From assembly GCF_003634935.1 (NCBI RefSeq), contig NZ_RBXO01000001.1, positions 124,001 to 188,000 on the forward strand: a DNA stretch of 64,000 bases. The letters are read 5' to 3'. The notes under the pieces are model-generated. The model did not search any database. It was not told the origin of the DNA and saw only the letters and a program-made list of their open reading frames with translations. The DNA is from Saccharothrix australiensis. Lineage in GTDB: Bacteria > Actinomycetota > Actinomycetes > Mycobacteriales > Pseudonocardiaceae. The translations under genes and the position numbers were made by a program. Of this stretch, positions 10,223 through 19,664 are shown one piece after another (positions within the stretch are counted from its first letter, which is position 1; each line of letters opens with the position of its first letter).

Positions 10223-12087
10223 TTCTTCTCGTCCTCGTCCACGATCTCGGCGTCCACCACGTTGTCGGCCTTCGCGCCGGCGGGGCCGCCCGCGGCGCCG
10301 GGCGCACCGGCGTCACCGGTCGGCGCGTCGGCGGCCGGCGCGCCCGTGTTGGCGTACAGGGACTGGCCGATGGCCTGCGACTCGGTCGCCAACTTCTCCA
10401 CCGCGGACCGGACCTTGGCGATGTCCGTGCCCTTCAGCGCCTCGTTGGTCTCCTCGATCGCGGCCTTGACCTTGTCCTTGACGTCGGCCGGGATCTTGTC
10501 GTCGTTCTCCTTGACGACCTTCTCGGTCTGGTAGACGAGCGTCTCGGCCTGGTTGCGGACCTCGGCCTCGTCGCGGCGGCGCTTGTCCTCCTCGGCGTGC
10601 GCCTCGGCGTCCTTGATCATCCGGTCGATGTCGTCCTTCGGCAGCGCCGAGCCGCCGGTGATCGTCATCCGCTGTTCCTTGCCCGTGCCCATGTCCTTCG
10701 CGGACACGTGCACGATGCCGTTCGCGTCGATGTCGAAGGTGACCTCGATCTGCGGGACGCCGCGCGGCGCGGGCGGCAGGCCGGTCAGCTCGAACATGCC
10801 GAGCTTCTTGTTGTCCGCCGCGAAGTCGCGCTCGCCCTGGAACACCTGGATCTGCACGGACGGCTGGTTGTCGTCGGCCGTCGTGAAGATCTCGGACCGC
10901 TTGGTCGGGATCGTCGTGTTGCGCTCGATGAGCTTGGTCATCACGCCGCCCTTGGTCTCGATGCCCAGGGACAGCGGGGTGACGTCGAGCAGCAGGACGT
11001 CCTTGACCTCGCCCTTCAGCACACCGGCCTGGAGCGCCGCGCCGACCGCGACGACCTCGTCCGGGTTCACGCCCTTGTTCGGCTCGCGACCGCCGGTCAG
11101 CTCCTTGACCAGCTCCGCCACCGCGGGCATCCGGGTCGAGCCGCCGACCAGCACGACGTGGTCGATGTCGCCCACGGAGATGCCGGCGTCCTTGATCACG
11201 TTGTTGAACGGCGCGCGGGTGCGCTCCAGCAGGTCGCTGGTGATGCGCTGGAACTCCGCGCGGGACAGCGTCTCGTCCAGGAACAGCGGGTTCTTGTCCG
11301 CGTCGACCGTGATGTAGGGCAGGTTGATGGTGGCGTTGGACGAGCTGGACAGCTCGATCTTCGCCTTCTCCGCGGCCTCGCGGATCCGCTGGAGGGCCAT
11401 CTTGTCCTTGGTCAGGTCGATGCCGTTGGACTGCTTGAAGCGCTCCACCAGCCAGTCGACGATGCGCTGGTCCCAGTCGTCGCCACCGAGGTGGTTGTCA
11501 CCCGAGGTGGCGCGCACCTCGACCACGCCGTCGCCCAGCTCCAGCAGCGAGACGTCGAACGTGCCGCCACCGAGGTCGAAGACCAGGATGGTCTGCTCCT
11601 TCTCGCCCTTGTCCAGGCCGTAGGCCAGGGCGGCGGAGGTGGGCTCGTTGACGATGCGCAGCACGTTGAGGCCCGCGATCTGGCCGGCCTCCTTGGTGGC
11701 CTGCCGCTGCGCGTCCTCGAAGTAGGCGGGGACGGTGATCACCGCGTCGGTGATCTCCTCGCCCAGGTACGCCTCGGCGTCGCGCTTGAGCTTCATCAGC
11801 ACGCGCGCGCTGATCTCCTGCGGCGTGTACTTCTTGCCGTCGACCTCGTCGGTCGTCCAGTTCGTGCCGATGTGCCGCTTGACCGACCGGATCGTCCGGT
11901 CGACGTTGGTCACCGCCTGGTTCTTGGCGGGCTGACCGACGAGCACCTCGCCGTTCTTGGCGAAGGCGACGATGGACGGGGTCGTCCGCGAACCCTCGGA
12001 GTTGGCGATCACCGTCGGCTCGCCACCTTCGAGAACCGCGACGACGGAGTTGGTCGTCCCCAGGTCGATGCCGACCGCTCGCGCCAT
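10219..12087 (-). CDS. dnaK: Chaperone DnaK (Hsp70)
   Basis: A 622-residue Hsp70. The nucleotide-binding domain begins [20 protein letters not shown], with the phosphate loops [13 protein letters not shown] and [12 protein letters not shown]. The linker is [13 protein letters not shown], then comes the substrate-binding domain and a helical lid. The tail ends [14 protein letters not shown], the usual EEVD-like bacterial end. AGGAGG precedes ATG 12087. It heads dnaK-grpE-dnaJ-hspR and has two HAIR boxes upstream. Confidence 0.98.
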   Translation of the reverse strand: MARAVGIDLGTTNSVVAVLEGGEPTVIANSEGSRTTPSIVAFAKNGEVLVGQPAKNQAVTNVDRTIRSVKRHIGTNWTTDEVDGKKYTPQEISARVLMKLKRDAEAYLGEEITDAVITVPAYFEDAQRQATKEAGQIAGLNVLRIVNEPTSAALAYGLDKGEKEQTILVFDLGGGTFDVSLLELGDGVVEVRATSGDNHLGGDDWDQRIVDWLVERFKQSNGIDLTKDKMALQRIREAAEKAKIELSSSSNATINLPYITVDADKNPLFLDETLSRAEFQRITSDLLERTRAPFNNVIKDAGISVGDIDHVVLVGGSTRMPAVAELVKELTGGREPNKGVNPDEVVAVGAALQAGVLKGEVKDVLLLDVTPLSLGIETKGGVMTKLIERNTTIPTKRSEIFTTADDNQPSVQIQVFQGERDFAADNKKLGMFELTGLPPAPRGVPQIEVTFDIDANGIVHVSAKDMGTGKEQRMTITGGSALPKDDIDRMIKDAEAHAEEDKRRRDEAEVRNQAETLVYQTEKVVKENDDKIPADVKDKVKAAIEETNEALKGTDIAKVRSAVEKLATESQAIGQSLYANTGAPAADAPTGDAGAPGAAGGPAGAKADNVVDAEIVDEDEKK

Positions 12088-12125
12088 TTGGATTCCTCCT
12101 GGTAGTGCGTTCGTGAGAGCCCCGC

Positions 12126-12146
12126 GTTGAGCGGCGTGCGCTCAAG
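12126..12146 (-). promoter_or_regulatory. HAIR operator 1 of dnaK
   Basis: GTTGAGC-N7-GCTCAAG, 39 nt upstream of dnaK, has six of seven dyad pairs and exact N7 spacing. Confidence 0.85.
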
Positions 12147-12164
12147 TTTGCCAGGAATCCCGGA

Positions 12165-12185
12165 CTTGAGTCCACTGGGCTCAAC
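12165..12185 (-). promoter_or_regulatory. HAIR operator 2 of dnaK
   Basis: CTTGAGT-N7-GCTCAAC lies 39 bp (centre to centre) from operator 1. The left half is the exact consensus. The promoter hexamers are presumably covered by these boxes. Confidence 0.85.
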
Positions 12186-12528
12186 CTTCCTGCTCGTCCA
12201 ACGATCGGCGGGCGGGCGGTGTTCCCGGAGGGACGTGATACACGCCACCCGGACCTCGACCGGGACGACGGCACGACGGCCGCCTGCTCCGCGTCGACGC
12301 GGGGGCGCACCGGCCGCACGCTGGGCGAACGGCCTCGCGGGTGGGGTTCCCGGCACACCCGACGCGAAGCCTCCCGGCGACCGCGCGGGCCGGGCAGCAG
12401 GAAGCCCCGGCCGGTCGACGGGGTGTCGACCGGCCGGGGCCGCCGAGGTGGACGGCGCGGCGCCGTCGTGCACGGCGACGGCTCCGGCGCGCGGCGAAGG
12501 CGCGCCGGCGCGCGCGACGGGGGAGCGG
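12186..12528. other. Intergenic region between dnaK and the DUF4097 gene
   Basis: It holds the upstream flank of the dnaK promoter and a strong hairpin at 12404-12440. No gene is seen. Confidence 0.4.
12404..12440 (-). terminator. Strong hairpin, likely terminator of the DUF4097 gene
   Basis: A perfect 16-bp stem (12404-12419 with 12425-12440) with a 5-nt loop lies about 90 nt past the DUF4097 stop. It has no U-tract, as is common in high-GC actinobacteria. Confidence 0.7.
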
Positions 12529-13320
12529 CTAGGCGGCGCGCAGCGTCAGGTCGCCGCTGCCGGACCTCAGGTACAGCTCCACCGACGCGCCCGGCTCGTC
12601 CTGCACCTCGATCTTCCTGTCACCGCTGCCCGTGTCCGCGTCGACCTTGTACGAGCCGCCCTTCGGCACCCGGACCTCGACGTTGCCCGAACCGGACTCG
12701 GCGCGCACCGGCTGCGGCGCGGACATCTCGACCACGACGCTGCCGGAGTTGTTGTCGACCAGCACCGGGCCGTTCATGCGCACCAGCCGGGCGTCACCCG
12801 ACCCGACCTTGCCGTTGAACTCGCCGCCGATGTCGGAGGCGTGCACCTCGCCGGACCCGTTGTCGACGCGCACCACGCCGGTCACGTCGCGGATGGTCGC
12901 GTCACCCGAGCCGAGGTTGATCTCGACGCTGGCGACACCCTCCACCGTCACGTCGCCCGACCCGTTGCCGCCGACGACCTTCACGTCCTTGGAGGGCACG
13001 GACACCTCGTAGTCCACCGAGCAGTTGCCGCGGCACCCGTCGAGGACGAGCGTCGCGCCCTCCACCCGGTGCGTGTCACCGCTCGGCTTGTCGGTGTTCT
13101 TCGAGTACTGGACGGTCCGCCGGATCTCGATGCCACCCACGCCACCGTCCCGGCTGCGCAACACGACGTTGCCCGCGCCGTTCTGGATGCGCACGGCGGA
13201 GACCGGCTCCGTCACCTCGTGCCGGTCGTCGAAGCTCTCCCTCACCAGCCGCACGCAGGAAGACATCGAACCCGCCACCGCCACCACCGCGAGGGCCGCC
13301 AACGCGAACCGCTTAACCAC
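12529..13320 (-). CDS. DUF4097-family beta-repeat lipoprotein
   Basis: A 263-residue exported protein. The signal peptide VKRFALAALAVVAVAGSMSSC ends in a lipobox-like SSC, so it is probably a lipoprotein. The rest is a repeating beta-helix with recurrent SGSGDV/NGSGEV/SGSGNV turns, typical of DUF4097. Its function is unknown; relatives often sit near PspC-like envelope-stress genes. The GTG at 13320 is preferred because an AGGGGGG site lies 5 nt upstream; an in-frame ATG at 13356 is possible. A palindrome at 13408-13428 may control it. Confidence 0.85.
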   Translation of the reverse strand: MVKRFALAALAVVAVAGSMSSCVRLVRESFDDRHEVTEPVSAVRIQNGAGNVVLRSRDGGVGGIEIRRTVQYSKNTDKPSGDTHRVEGATLVLDGCRGNCSVDYEVSVPSKDVKVVGGNGSGDVTVEGVASVEINLGSGDATIRDVTGVVRVDNGSGEVHASDIGGEFNGKVGSGDARLVRMNGPVLVDNNSGSVVVEMSAPQPVRAESGSGNVEVRVPKGGSYKVDADTGSGDRKIEVQDEPGASVELYLRSGSGDLTLRAA

Positions 13321-13407
13321 CACTGCCCCCCTAGGCATCAAAGTCATCGGCGACAAACCTAAGGTCCGCCCCCTCGCACCGACACCGGGGAAGCCCCCGA
13401 CCCCGTA

Positions 13408-13428
13408 CTGGGGTTGTCCCTACCCCAG
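13408..13428 (-). promoter_or_regulatory. Palindrome upstream of the DUF4097 gene
   Basis: CTGGGGT-N7-ACCCCAG is a perfect 7-bp dyad about 90 nt upstream of the start, a candidate operator. The regulator is unknown. Confidence 0.45.
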
Positions 13429-13537
13429 CTTCAGAAGAAGGCGCCGGCCGCCGGGAGGAAAAACAAAGACAGGCGTCGTGCCCCGCGCGAGCAAGGGCGG
13501 AGGTCCGTGCGCGCGAGCCGGAAGACCCGCCTTTCAC

Positions 13538-14137
13538 TCAGGCGAGTGATTCCACCACCGCGCGCAGCGCGGGCGCGCAGCGGGCCGGGTCGCCGAGGTA
13601 GCGCTCGGACGCGATCACGTGCGTGTCGGTCATCCGTTCCCACACCAGCCCCTGCACGGACACGACGGTGATCACCAGCCGGAAGGGTTTGACGTACCGG
13701 CCGAGCCGGCTCTCCACCCCGCGCACGACCTCGCCGATCGGCAGCGCGCCCGGCGAGCGCCCCGCGTGCCGCTGCTCGTACTCCGCCGCCGCCCCGCGCA
13801 GCGCGATCACCGCCGCCCGCAGGCTGGGTCGGATCGACAGCGAGGGCCCGGCCGGGTCGATCGGCGAGCCGGAGGGCAGTTCGGTCCGCGCGTGGTCCAG
13901 CACGTCGGCCCACCAGCCGAGCCACTCCTCCGCCGCGCCGGCCCGGTCGACGCCCGGTGGCACGAGGACCGGCACCGAGGGGTCGAGGCCGGGCAGCTCC
14001 GGCACGGTGTCGACCGACAGCGCCAACGTGTCGCGGAGGAACAGAGCGGTGTTGACCGTCTGATTCGTCCCGTGCGACACCTGCCACGACTCGCGCCCCG
14101 CGAACCTCATGCGCCCAGTGTCCCGCGTGAAGGTCAT
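13538..14137 (-). CDS. Protein of unknown function in the SMR-TetR operon
   Basis: A 199-residue soluble protein starting MTFTRDTGRMRFAGRESWQV. It has no membrane segment or signal peptide. I do not recognise a family. Its ATG overlaps the TetR stop (ATGA, 14134-14137), so it is translationally coupled as the third gene of an SMR-tetR-unknown operon. The C-terminal half (VKPFRLVITVVSVQGLVWERM) looks like a beta-strand domain. A role linked to the efflux pump or its inducer is only inference. Confidence 0.75.
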   Translation of the reverse strand: MTFTRDTGRMRFAGRESWQVSHGTNQTVNTALFLRDTLALSVDTVPELPGLDPSVPVLVPPGVDRAGAAEEWLGWWADVLDHARTELPSGSPIDPAGPSLSIRPSLRAAVIALRGAAAEYEQRHAGRSPGALPIGEVVRGVESRLGRYVKPFRLVITVVSVQGLVWERMTDTHVIASERYLGDPARCAPALRAVVESLA

Positions 14138-14670
14138 CGGGAAGGCATCAGAAGGGACACGACCGGCTCCATCTGTTCGGCCGTTGGGGGGAAATCCGCG
14201 ATGAGGCCCTGGATCAGCAGCCCGTCGAGCGCCGCCACGAACCCTAGGAACGCCGCCGGCTCCATCGTGCCGAACACGGACGTCAGCAGCGTGATCCACC
14301 GCCGCGCGGCGGGCCGCAGCTCGGGTCGCCGCGCCGCCACCAGGTACAGCTCGTACTCCGCCAGGGTCCGCCCCCGGTTGGGCCCGACGGCGTCGGCCAG
14401 GAACCCGGCCACCGACGCGGGCGTGGGCTTCACCGCGCCGAACGCGAGCGCCATCTCCCTGGCCGACCACGTCAGGGTCGCGACCAGCAGGTCGTCGAGG
14501 GTCGCGTAGTAGTAGGTCGACGACGACACCGGGACGCCCGCCTCCCGCGCCACGGACCGGTGCGACACCCCCGCCACGCCGTCGCGCTCGATGACCCGCA
14601 GCGTCGCTTCGAGGATCGCCCGCCGCCGCCGCGCGCCGCGGGCCCGCCTGCCGTCAGCCGGTGGGCGCAC
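14134..14670 (-). CDS. TetR-family repressor of the SMR efflux operon
   Basis: A 178-residue protein whose N-terminal helix-turn-helix reads RRAILEATLRVIERDGVAG then VSHRSVAREAGVPVSSSTYYY. The alpha-helical C-terminal domain would bind a ligand. It overlaps the SMR gene end by 17 nt and is followed by a 4-nt overlap with the next gene. It most likely represses its own operon through a site near 15006-15013. Confidence 0.9.
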   Translation of the reverse strand: MRPPADGRRARGARRRRAILEATLRVIERDGVAGVSHRSVAREAGVPVSSSTYYYATLDDLLVATLTWSAREMALAFGAVKPTPASVAGFLADAVGPNRGRTLAEYELYLVAARRPELRPAARRWITLLTSVFGTMEPAAFLGFVAALDGLLIQGLIADFPPTAEQMEPVVSLLMPSR

Positions 14671-14986
14671 CGCTGCCCAGTTCGATCACGACCACCCCGG
14701 CCACGACCAGCACGAGGCCGATGATCGTGGTGAGGTTGAGCGGCTCCTTGAACAGCACGACCCCGATGCCGGCGACGGCGGCGATGCCGAAGGCGCACCA
14801 GATGGCGTAGGCCACCCCGATGGGCATCCCGAGCTTCAGGACGAACCCGAGTGACGCGAACGCCACGAGGTACCCGACGACCACCGCCACCACCGGCCAG
14901 GGCTTGGTGAAGCCCTCGGACAGCTTGAGCGACACGGTCGCCGTGACCTCGCCCACGATCGCCAGCGCGAGCAGCAGGTACACCAA
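14654..14986 (-). CDS. Small multidrug resistance (SMR/EmrE) efflux protein
   Basis: A 110-residue protein with four transmembrane helices. The catalytic glutamate is in the first helix (LLLALAIVGEVTATVSLKLS). The motifs GMPIGVAYAIWCAFGIAAVAG and GVVLFKEPLN fit EmrE/Sug-type proton antiporters, which export cationic drugs as antiparallel dimers. Relatives such as Gdx export guanidinium, so the substrate is open. It is the first gene of the operon. Confidence 0.92.
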   Translation of the reverse strand: MVYLLLALAIVGEVTATVSLKLSEGFTKPWPVVAVVVGYLVAFASLGFVLKLGMPIGVAYAIWCAFGIAAVAGIGVVLFKEPLNLTTIIGLVLVVAGVVVIELGSGAPTG

Positions 14987-15005
14987 GGCGAGCCTCCGAC
15001 AAGTT

Positions 15006-15027
15006 GAACGTTCGTACCACTAGTTTA
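15006..15027 (-). promoter_or_regulatory. Promoter and possible TetR operator of the SMR operon
   Basis: A reverse-strand -10 TAAACT (15022-15027) is followed by the dyad GAACGTTC (15006-15013) just downstream of the expected transcription start. That is a plausible repressor site. Confidence 0.4.
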
Positions 15028-15050
15028 TGTGATCGACCACGCTCGGCTGG

Positions 15051-15064
15051 TTACCCACCGGTAA
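15051..15064 (+). promoter_or_regulatory. Operator TTACC-N4-GGTAA upstream of etfD
   Basis: A perfect dyad (TTACCCACCGGTAA) lies 7 bp before a -10 like TAGGCT (15072-15077). The same 14-bp pattern recurs at fadE5, fadA2/fabG4 and tetR/SCP2, which suggests one fatty-acid-oxidation regulator. Confidence 0.7.
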
Positions 15065-15116
15065 TCGGGCGTAGGCTGCCCAGCCAGGAGAACGGACGAG
15101 AAAGGCCGCCACCACA

Positions 15117-17387
15117 ATGGGAGCCCTCCAGCTCACCCTCGGCGCCATCGGCGTCGCCGTCAGCGTGTACGCCTGGGGTCTGTTCGTGGCCGGCGTGGTC
15201 CGGATGGTCCGGATCATCCGCCTGGGCCAGCCCGACGCGACGCGCAACGGGCCGTTCCTGCCCCGGCTGCGCACGCTCCTCGTGGAGTTCGTCGCGCACA
15301 CCCGGATGGCCAAGTTCCGCAACGTCGCCCCGTGGCACTGGATGGTGATGTGGGGCTTCCTCATCGGCTCCGCGGTGCTGTTCGAGGCGTACGGCGAGGT
15401 CTTCGACCCCGCCTTCCACTGGCCGATCATCGGCGCGTGGCCCGCGTGGGGCCTGCTCGTCGAGCTGCTGGGCATCGGCACGGTCGTCGGCGGCGTCGCG
15501 CTGGCGATCATCCGCCAGCTCAACCACCCGCGCCGCGCCGACCGGCTGTCCCGGTTCGCGGGCTCGAACTTCGCGTTCGCCTACTTCGTGGAAGCGGTCG
15601 TGATCATCGAGGGGCTGGGCATCCTCGGTGTGAAGGCGTTCAAGCTGTCCTCCGGGCTGGAGGACCTGCCGCTGTGGTCGTCCTTCGTGACGCTGCCGCT
15701 GAGCCACGTCCTGCCGGCGAACCCCGACTGGGTCTCCGTGATGGCGATCATCAAGCTGCTGTCGGGGATGGTCTGGCTGATCGTGCTCTCGCGGAACCTG
15801 ACGATGGGCGTCGCGTGGCACCGGTTCAGCGCGTTCTTCAACATCTACTTCAAGCGCGAGGACGACGGCGGCGTCGCCCTGGGCGCGCTCAAGCCCATGA
15901 TGAGCGGCGGCCGGGTCCTGGACCTGGAGGAGGCCGACCCGGACGAGGACGTGTTCGGCGTCGGCAAGGTGGAGGACTTCTCCTGGAAGGGCTGGCTGGA
16001 CTTCAGCACCTGCACCGAGTGCGGTCGCTGCCAGTCCCAGTGCCCCGCGTGGAACACCGGCAAGCCGCTGTCGCCCAAGCTGGTCATCACGCAGCTGCGC
16101 GACCACGCGTTCGCCAAGGCCCCGTACCTGCTGGCGGGCGGCAGCCGGGACGTGGCGGGCGACGAGGTCGGCCTGACCGAGGACAAGTACGAGGACTACA
16201 AGAAGCGCCTGGAGTCCATCGACGTGCTGGCGATGGCCGAGTCCGAGCGCCCGCTGGTCGGCGGCGCGGCCGAGCTGGGCGTCATCGACCCCGAGGTGCT
16301 GTGGTCGTGCACGACCTGCGGCGCGTGCGTCGAGCAGTGCCCGGTCGACATCGAGCACGTGGACCACATCGTCGACATGCGCCGCTACCAGGTGCTGATC
16401 GAGTCTAACTTCCCGTCCGAGCTGGGCGGCATGTTCAAGAACCTGGAGAACAAGGGCAACCCGTGGGGCCAGAACGCCAAGGACCGCCTCGCGTGGACCG
16501 AGGGCCTGGACTTCGACGTGCCGGTGTTCGACGGCGAGCTGGGCGACGCCGAGTACCTGTTCTGGGTCGGCTGCGCGGGCGCGTTCGAGGACCGGGCGAA
16601 GAAGACCACGCGGGCGGTCGCGGAGCTGCTGCACACCGCGGGCGTCAAGTACACGGTGCTCGGGCCGGAGGAGACCTGCACGGGTGACCCGGCGCGGCGC
16701 GCGGGCAACGAGTTCCTGTTCCAGATGCTGGCGCAGCAGAACGTCGAGGTGCTGAACGCGGTCTTCGACGGCCGCCCGGCGGGCCGGCGCAAGATCGTCG
16801 TGACGTGCGCGCACTGCTTCAACACCCTGGCCAACGAGTACCCGCAGGTCGGCGGGCAGTTCGAGGTGGTGCACCACACCCAGCTGCTGAACCGGCTGGT
16901 GCGGGAGCGCCGGCTGGTGCCGGTCGCGGAGGCCACGGAGGACGTCACCTACCACGACCCGTGCTACCTGGGCCGCCACAACAAGGTCTACGAGGCGCCG
17001 CGCGAGCTGGTCGGCGCGTCCGGCGCGAAGCTGCGCGAGATGCCCCGGCACGGCGACCGGTCCATGTGCTGCGGCGCCGGCGGCGCGCGGATGTGGATGG
17101 AGGAGCGCATCGGCAAGCGGATCAACGTCGACCGCGTGGACGAGGCGCTGGGCACGGCCCCGTCGAAGATCGCGACCGGCTGCCCGTTCTGCCGCGTGAT
17201 GCTCACCGACGGCGTGACGGCCCGCCAGAACGAGGGGCGGGCGGCGGAGCACGTGGAGGTCGTGGACGTGGCGCAGCTGCTGCTCACGGCCGTCCGGCGG
17301 GGCGCGGAGCGGCAGGACGTGCCGACCGACGAGACGCCGACCGGGACCCCGCTGCCGGACGAGGACAAGACGCCCTCGCAGGGCTGA
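15117..17387 (+). CDS. etfD: Membrane Fe-S reductase, EtfD type
   Basis: A 756-residue fusion of a cytochrome b-type/NarI-like membrane domain (about five helices in residues 1-240) with two 4Fe-4S motifs (CTECGRCQSQCP, CTTCGACVEQCP) and two CCG-type cysteine-rich domains (CAHCFNTLANEYP, HDPCYLGRHN, CCGAGGARMWMEE). This is the layout of M. tuberculosis Rv0338c/EtfD, known to pass electrons from electron-transfer flavoprotein to menaquinone during beta-oxidation. Sharing an operator with the fadE5-like gene supports that role here. EtfBA is not in the window. Confidence 0.88.
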   Translation: MGALQLTLGAIGVAVSVYAWGLFVAGVVRMVRIIRLGQPDATRNGPFLPRLRTLLVEFVAHTRMAKFRNVAPWHWMVMWGFLIGSAVLFEAYGEVFDPAFHWPIIGAWPAWGLLVELLGIGTVVGGVALAIIRQLNHPRRADRLSRFAGSNFAFAYFVEAVVIIEGLGILGVKAFKLSSGLEDLPLWSSFVTLPLSHVLPANPDWVSVMAIIKLLSGMVWLIVLSRNLTMGVAWHRFSAFFNIYFKREDDGGVALGALKPMMSGGRVLDLEEADPDEDVFGVGKVEDFSWKGWLDFSTCTECGRCQSQCPAWNTGKPLSPKLVITQLRDHAFAKAPYLLAGGSRDVAGDEVGLTEDKYEDYKKRLESIDVLAMAESERPLVGGAAELGVIDPEVLWSCTTCGACVEQCPVDIEHVDHIVDMRRYQVLIESNFPSELGGMFKNLENKGNPWGQNAKDRLAWTEGLDFDVPVFDGELGDAEYLFWVGCAGAFEDRAKKTTRAVAELLHTAGVKYTVLGPEETCTGDPARRAGNEFLFQMLAQQNVEVLNAVFDGRPAGRRKIVVTCAHCFNTLANEYPQVGGQFEVVHHTQLLNRLVRERRLVPVAEATEDVTYHDPCYLGRHNKVYEAPRELVGASGAKLREMPRHGDRSMCCGAGGARMWMEERIGKRINVDRVDEALGTAPSKIATGCPFCRVMLTDGVTARQNEGRAAEHVEVVDVAQLLLTAVRRGAERQDVPTDETPTGTPLPDEDKTPSQG

Positions 17388-17394
17388 CCCGCTC

Positions 17395-17444
17395 GACGGC
17401 GAAGGCCCGTCCGTCCCGCGGTGGACGGGCGGGCCTTCGTCGTC
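17395..17444. terminator. Bidirectional terminator after etfD
   Basis: A 22-bp stem (17395-17416 with 17423-17444, two wobble pairs) and a 6-nt loop lies between the convergent etfD and holin-like genes. Confidence 0.8.
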
Positions 17445-17464
17445 GGGCGGCCGCGCGGGAGGGG

Positions 17465-17845
17465 TCAGTCGCCGTCCCGGAGCCGGTCGTAGACCAGGTC
17501 GAGCACCCAGCCGGTGAGGGCCACGATGATCGCGCCGAAGAACGCCGGCCAGAAGCCGGTGACCTCGAACGGCAGGCCGAGCCGCTGGGCGAGCCAGCCG
17601 GTGAGCCAGAACAGCAGGCCGTTGACCACCAGGCCGATCAGGCCGAGCGTCACCAGGTAGAAGAGGCAGCCGAAGAACTTCACCAGCGGCTTGACGACGG
17701 CGTTCACGAGCCCGAACAGCAGCGCCACGCCGATCAGCGTGCCGATCCTGGCGGGTGTCGAGCCGCCCACCAGGTCGATGCCGGGGATGACCGTGGAGAC
17801 CCAGACCGCCACCGCGGTCAGCAGCACGTGAACCAGAATGCCCAT
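17465..17845 (-). CDS. Phage-holin-4-like (YvlD-type) membrane protein
   Basis: A 126-residue protein with four predicted membrane helices (LVHVLLTAVAVWVSTVIPG, IGTLIGVALLFGLVNAVV, FFGCLFYLVTLGLIGLVVN, FFGAIIVALTGWVLDLVYD). NAVVKPLVKFF is typical of the phage_holin_4_2 family, which is chromosomal and not necessarily phage-derived. Its role is unknown, perhaps in envelope homeostasis. It converges on etfD and is divergent from the CDF gene. Confidence 0.85.
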   Translation of the reverse strand: MGILVHVLLTAVAVWVSTVIPGIDLVGGSTPARIGTLIGVALLFGLVNAVVKPLVKFFGCLFYLVTLGLIGLVVNGLLFWLTGWLAQRLGLPFEVTGFWPAFFGAIIVALTGWVLDLVYDRLRDGD

Positions 17846-17953
17846 GCCGCGCAGGCTAGCGCCGGCAGTGCTCCGAACGGGTGAGGCCCGGTGACGTCCG
17901 CGTGCCGCCGGGCCGGCCGGCGTCGCGAACGCGCGGACCGCCGCCTCCGGTCC

Positions 17954-17959
17954 TACCGT
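17954..17959 (+). promoter_or_regulatory. -10 element of the CDF transporter gene
   Basis: TACCGT ends 6 nt before ATG 17966 and fixes that start as leaderless. Confidence 0.5.
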
Positions 17960-17965
17960 CGGTCC

Positions 17966-18937
17966 ATGAGTCCCAAGGGCGGGGAGAGCACCCTCACCGT
18001 GCTCCTGGCGCTGGCCGTGAACCTGGCCATCGCGGTGATGAAGGCGATCGCGGGCGCGATCACCGGGTCGGCGGCGATGCTCGCGGAGGCCGCGCACTCG
18101 GTGGCGGACACGTTCACGGAGGGCCTGCTGCTCACCGCGCTGCGGCGGTCGACCCGCCCGGCCGACCGCCGCCACCCGTTCGGGTACGGGAAGGACCGCT
18201 ACTTCTGGTCGCTGCTCGCGGCCGTGTCGATCTTCGTGTCGGGTGCCGTGTTCGCGTTCTACGAGGGCATCCGCACGGTGTTCGGCGAGCCGACCGAGCA
18301 GACCAGTCCGGGCGTCGGGTACGCGGTGCTGGCGATCGCGTTCGCGCTGGAGTCGGTGTCGTGGGCGCAGGCCGTGCGGCAGGTGCGGCGGGAGTCGCGC
18401 GCCGAGGGGCGGTCGGTGCTCGCCTACCTGCGGGTGTCCGACGACCCGACCGTGAAGACGGTGTTCTTCGAGGACTCGGCGGCGCTGGTGGGGCTGCTGC
18501 TCGCGTTCGGCGGGCTGGGCCTGCACCACCTGACGGGGTCGTCCGTGTGGGACGGGGTGGCGTCGCTGCTGATCGGCGTGCTGCTGGCGGTCGCGGCGTA
18601 CGTGCTCGCCGGCACCAACCGGGGGCTGCTGATCGGCAGGCAGGCGGACCCCAAGCTGGTGCGGGCGGTGTGGGAGCACCTGCGCGGCGTGCCCGAGGTG
18701 GAGCAGGTGGTGGACCTGCTCACGATGGCCGTCGGCACCGACCGCGTGCTGCTGTGCGTGCGCCTGGACTTCGACGACGCGCTGTCGGCGGGCGACCTGG
18801 AGCGTGCGTGCGTGCGCATCGACGCCGACCTCCGCACCCGGTGGCCGGACCTGGACGAGGTCTTCCTGGAGCCGGTGCCGCGGACCGACCCGGAACTGCG
18901 TTCGCGGGTGCTGGCCAGGTACGGCGACCTGCTCTAG
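17966..18937 (+). CDS. Cation diffusion facilitator (CDF) metal exporter
   Basis: A 323-residue protein with six membrane helices. The metal site is in helix 2/5 ([24 protein letters not shown]), with the family motif [12 protein letters not shown]. The C-terminal cytoplasmic domain ([28 protein letters not shown]) is typical. It would export Zn(II), Co(II), Fe(II) or Mn(II) by proton antiport; the ion cannot be told. The HxxxD..D pairs differ between Zn and Mn subgroups. It overlaps the dcd 3' end by 4 nt tail to tail. Confidence 0.92.
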   Translation: MSPKGGESTLTVLLALAVNLAIAVMKAIAGAITGSAAMLAEAAHSVADTFTEGLLLTALRRSTRPADRRHPFGYGKDRYFWSLLAAVSIFVSGAVFAFYEGIRTVFGEPTEQTSPGVGYAVLAIAFALESVSWAQAVRQVRRESRAEGRSVLAYLRVSDDPTVKTVFFEDSAALVGLLLAFGGLGLHHLTGSSVWDGVASLLIGVLLAVAAYVLAGTNRGLLIGRQADPKLVRAVWEHLRGVPEVEQVVDLLTMAVGTDRVLLCVRLDFDDALSAGDLERACVRIDADLRTRWPDLDEVFLEPVPRTDPELRSRVLARYGDLL

Positions 18938-19515
18938 CGGCGGGTGTCCGAGCGGTGGAAGTTCAGGTGGGCGCGGGAGGGCGTCGGCCCGCGCTGCCCC
19001 TGGTACCGCGAACCGGCCTGCGTCGACCCGTACGGGAACTCGGCGGCGCTGCTGAGCCGGAACAGGCAGAGCTGGCCGATCTTCATGCCGGGCCAGAGCG
19101 TGATGGGCAGGTTGGCGACGTTCGACAGCTCCAGCGTGATGTGGCCGGAGAAGCCGGGGTCGATGAAGCCGGCCGTCGAGTGGGTCAGCAGGCCGAGGCG
19201 GCCGAGCGAGGACTTGCCCTCCAGCCGGCCGGCGAGGTCGTCGGGGAGGGTGACGAGCTCGAACGTCGAGCCGAGGACGAACTCGCCGGGGTGCAGCACG
19301 AAGGGCTCGTCGTCCTGCGTCTCGACCAGGGAGGTCAGGTCGTCCTGCTGGATCGAGGGGTCGATGTGCGTGTACCGGGTGTTGTTGAACACCCGGAAGA
19401 ACCGGTCGAGGCGGACGTCGATGCTGGACGGCTGCACCATGACGTCGTCGAACGGCTCCAGCACCAGGCGGCCCGAGCCGACCTCTTCGCGCAGATCGCG
19501 GTCACTCAACAACAC
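18934..19515 (-). CDS. dcd: dCTP deaminase, probably bifunctional with dUTPase
   Basis: Trimeric enzyme of pyrimidine nucleotide metabolism. The 193 residues start [12 protein letters not shown], the family start. The GTG at 19515 is chosen over 19521 because it gives that start and lies 6 nt after a -10 TAGGCT (19522-19527). The core motifs [23 protein letters not shown] and [18 protein letters not shown] are present. Mycobacterial homologues convert dCTP directly to dUMP; this closely related sequence probably does too. Confidence 0.95.
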   Translation of the reverse strand: MLLSDRDLREEVGSGRLVLEPFDDVMVQPSSIDVRLDRFFRVFNNTRYTHIDPSIQQDDLTSLVETQDDEPFVLHPGEFVLGSTFELVTLPDDLAGRLEGKSSLGRLGLLTHSTAGFIDPGFSGHITLELSNVANLPITLWPGMKIGQLCLFRLSSAAEFPYGSTQAGSRYQGQRGPTPSRAHLNFHRSDTRR

Positions 19516-19521
19516 GGGCAC

Positions 19522-19527
19522 AGCCTA
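19522..19527 (-). promoter_or_regulatory. -10 element of dcd
   Basis: TAGGCT on the reverse strand lies 6 nt before GTG 19515. Confidence 0.45.
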
Positions 19528-19553
19528 TGTGTATGATCGGAGCCGCAGGACGC

Positions 19554-19624
19554 GCGGGTGTAGTTCATTGGTAGAACGACAGCTTCCCAAGCTGTAGAGG
19601 CGGGTTCGATTCCCGTCACCCGCT
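19554..19624 (+). tRNA. tRNA-Gly (anticodon CCC)
   Basis: A 71-nt cloverleaf. The acceptor stem GCGGGTG pairs with CACCCGC. The anticodon stem ACAGC/GCTGT encloses TTCCCAA, giving CCC. The T-arm has GGTTCGATTCC. CCA is not encoded. A -10-like TATGAT lies at 19532-19537. Confidence 0.97.
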
Positions 19625-19631
19625 CAGCAGC

Positions 19632-19664
19632 CGAAGGCCCAGGACGACATGTCCTGGGCCTTCG
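19632..19664 (+). terminator. Terminator of tRNA-Gly
   Basis: A perfect 14-bp stem (19632-19645 with 19651-19664) with a 5-nt loop lies 7 nt after the tRNA. Confidence 0.85.

Noticed and set aside
15051-17252. 733-codon frame antisense to etfD
   Set aside because: Shadow frame; etfD has all Fe-S motifs.
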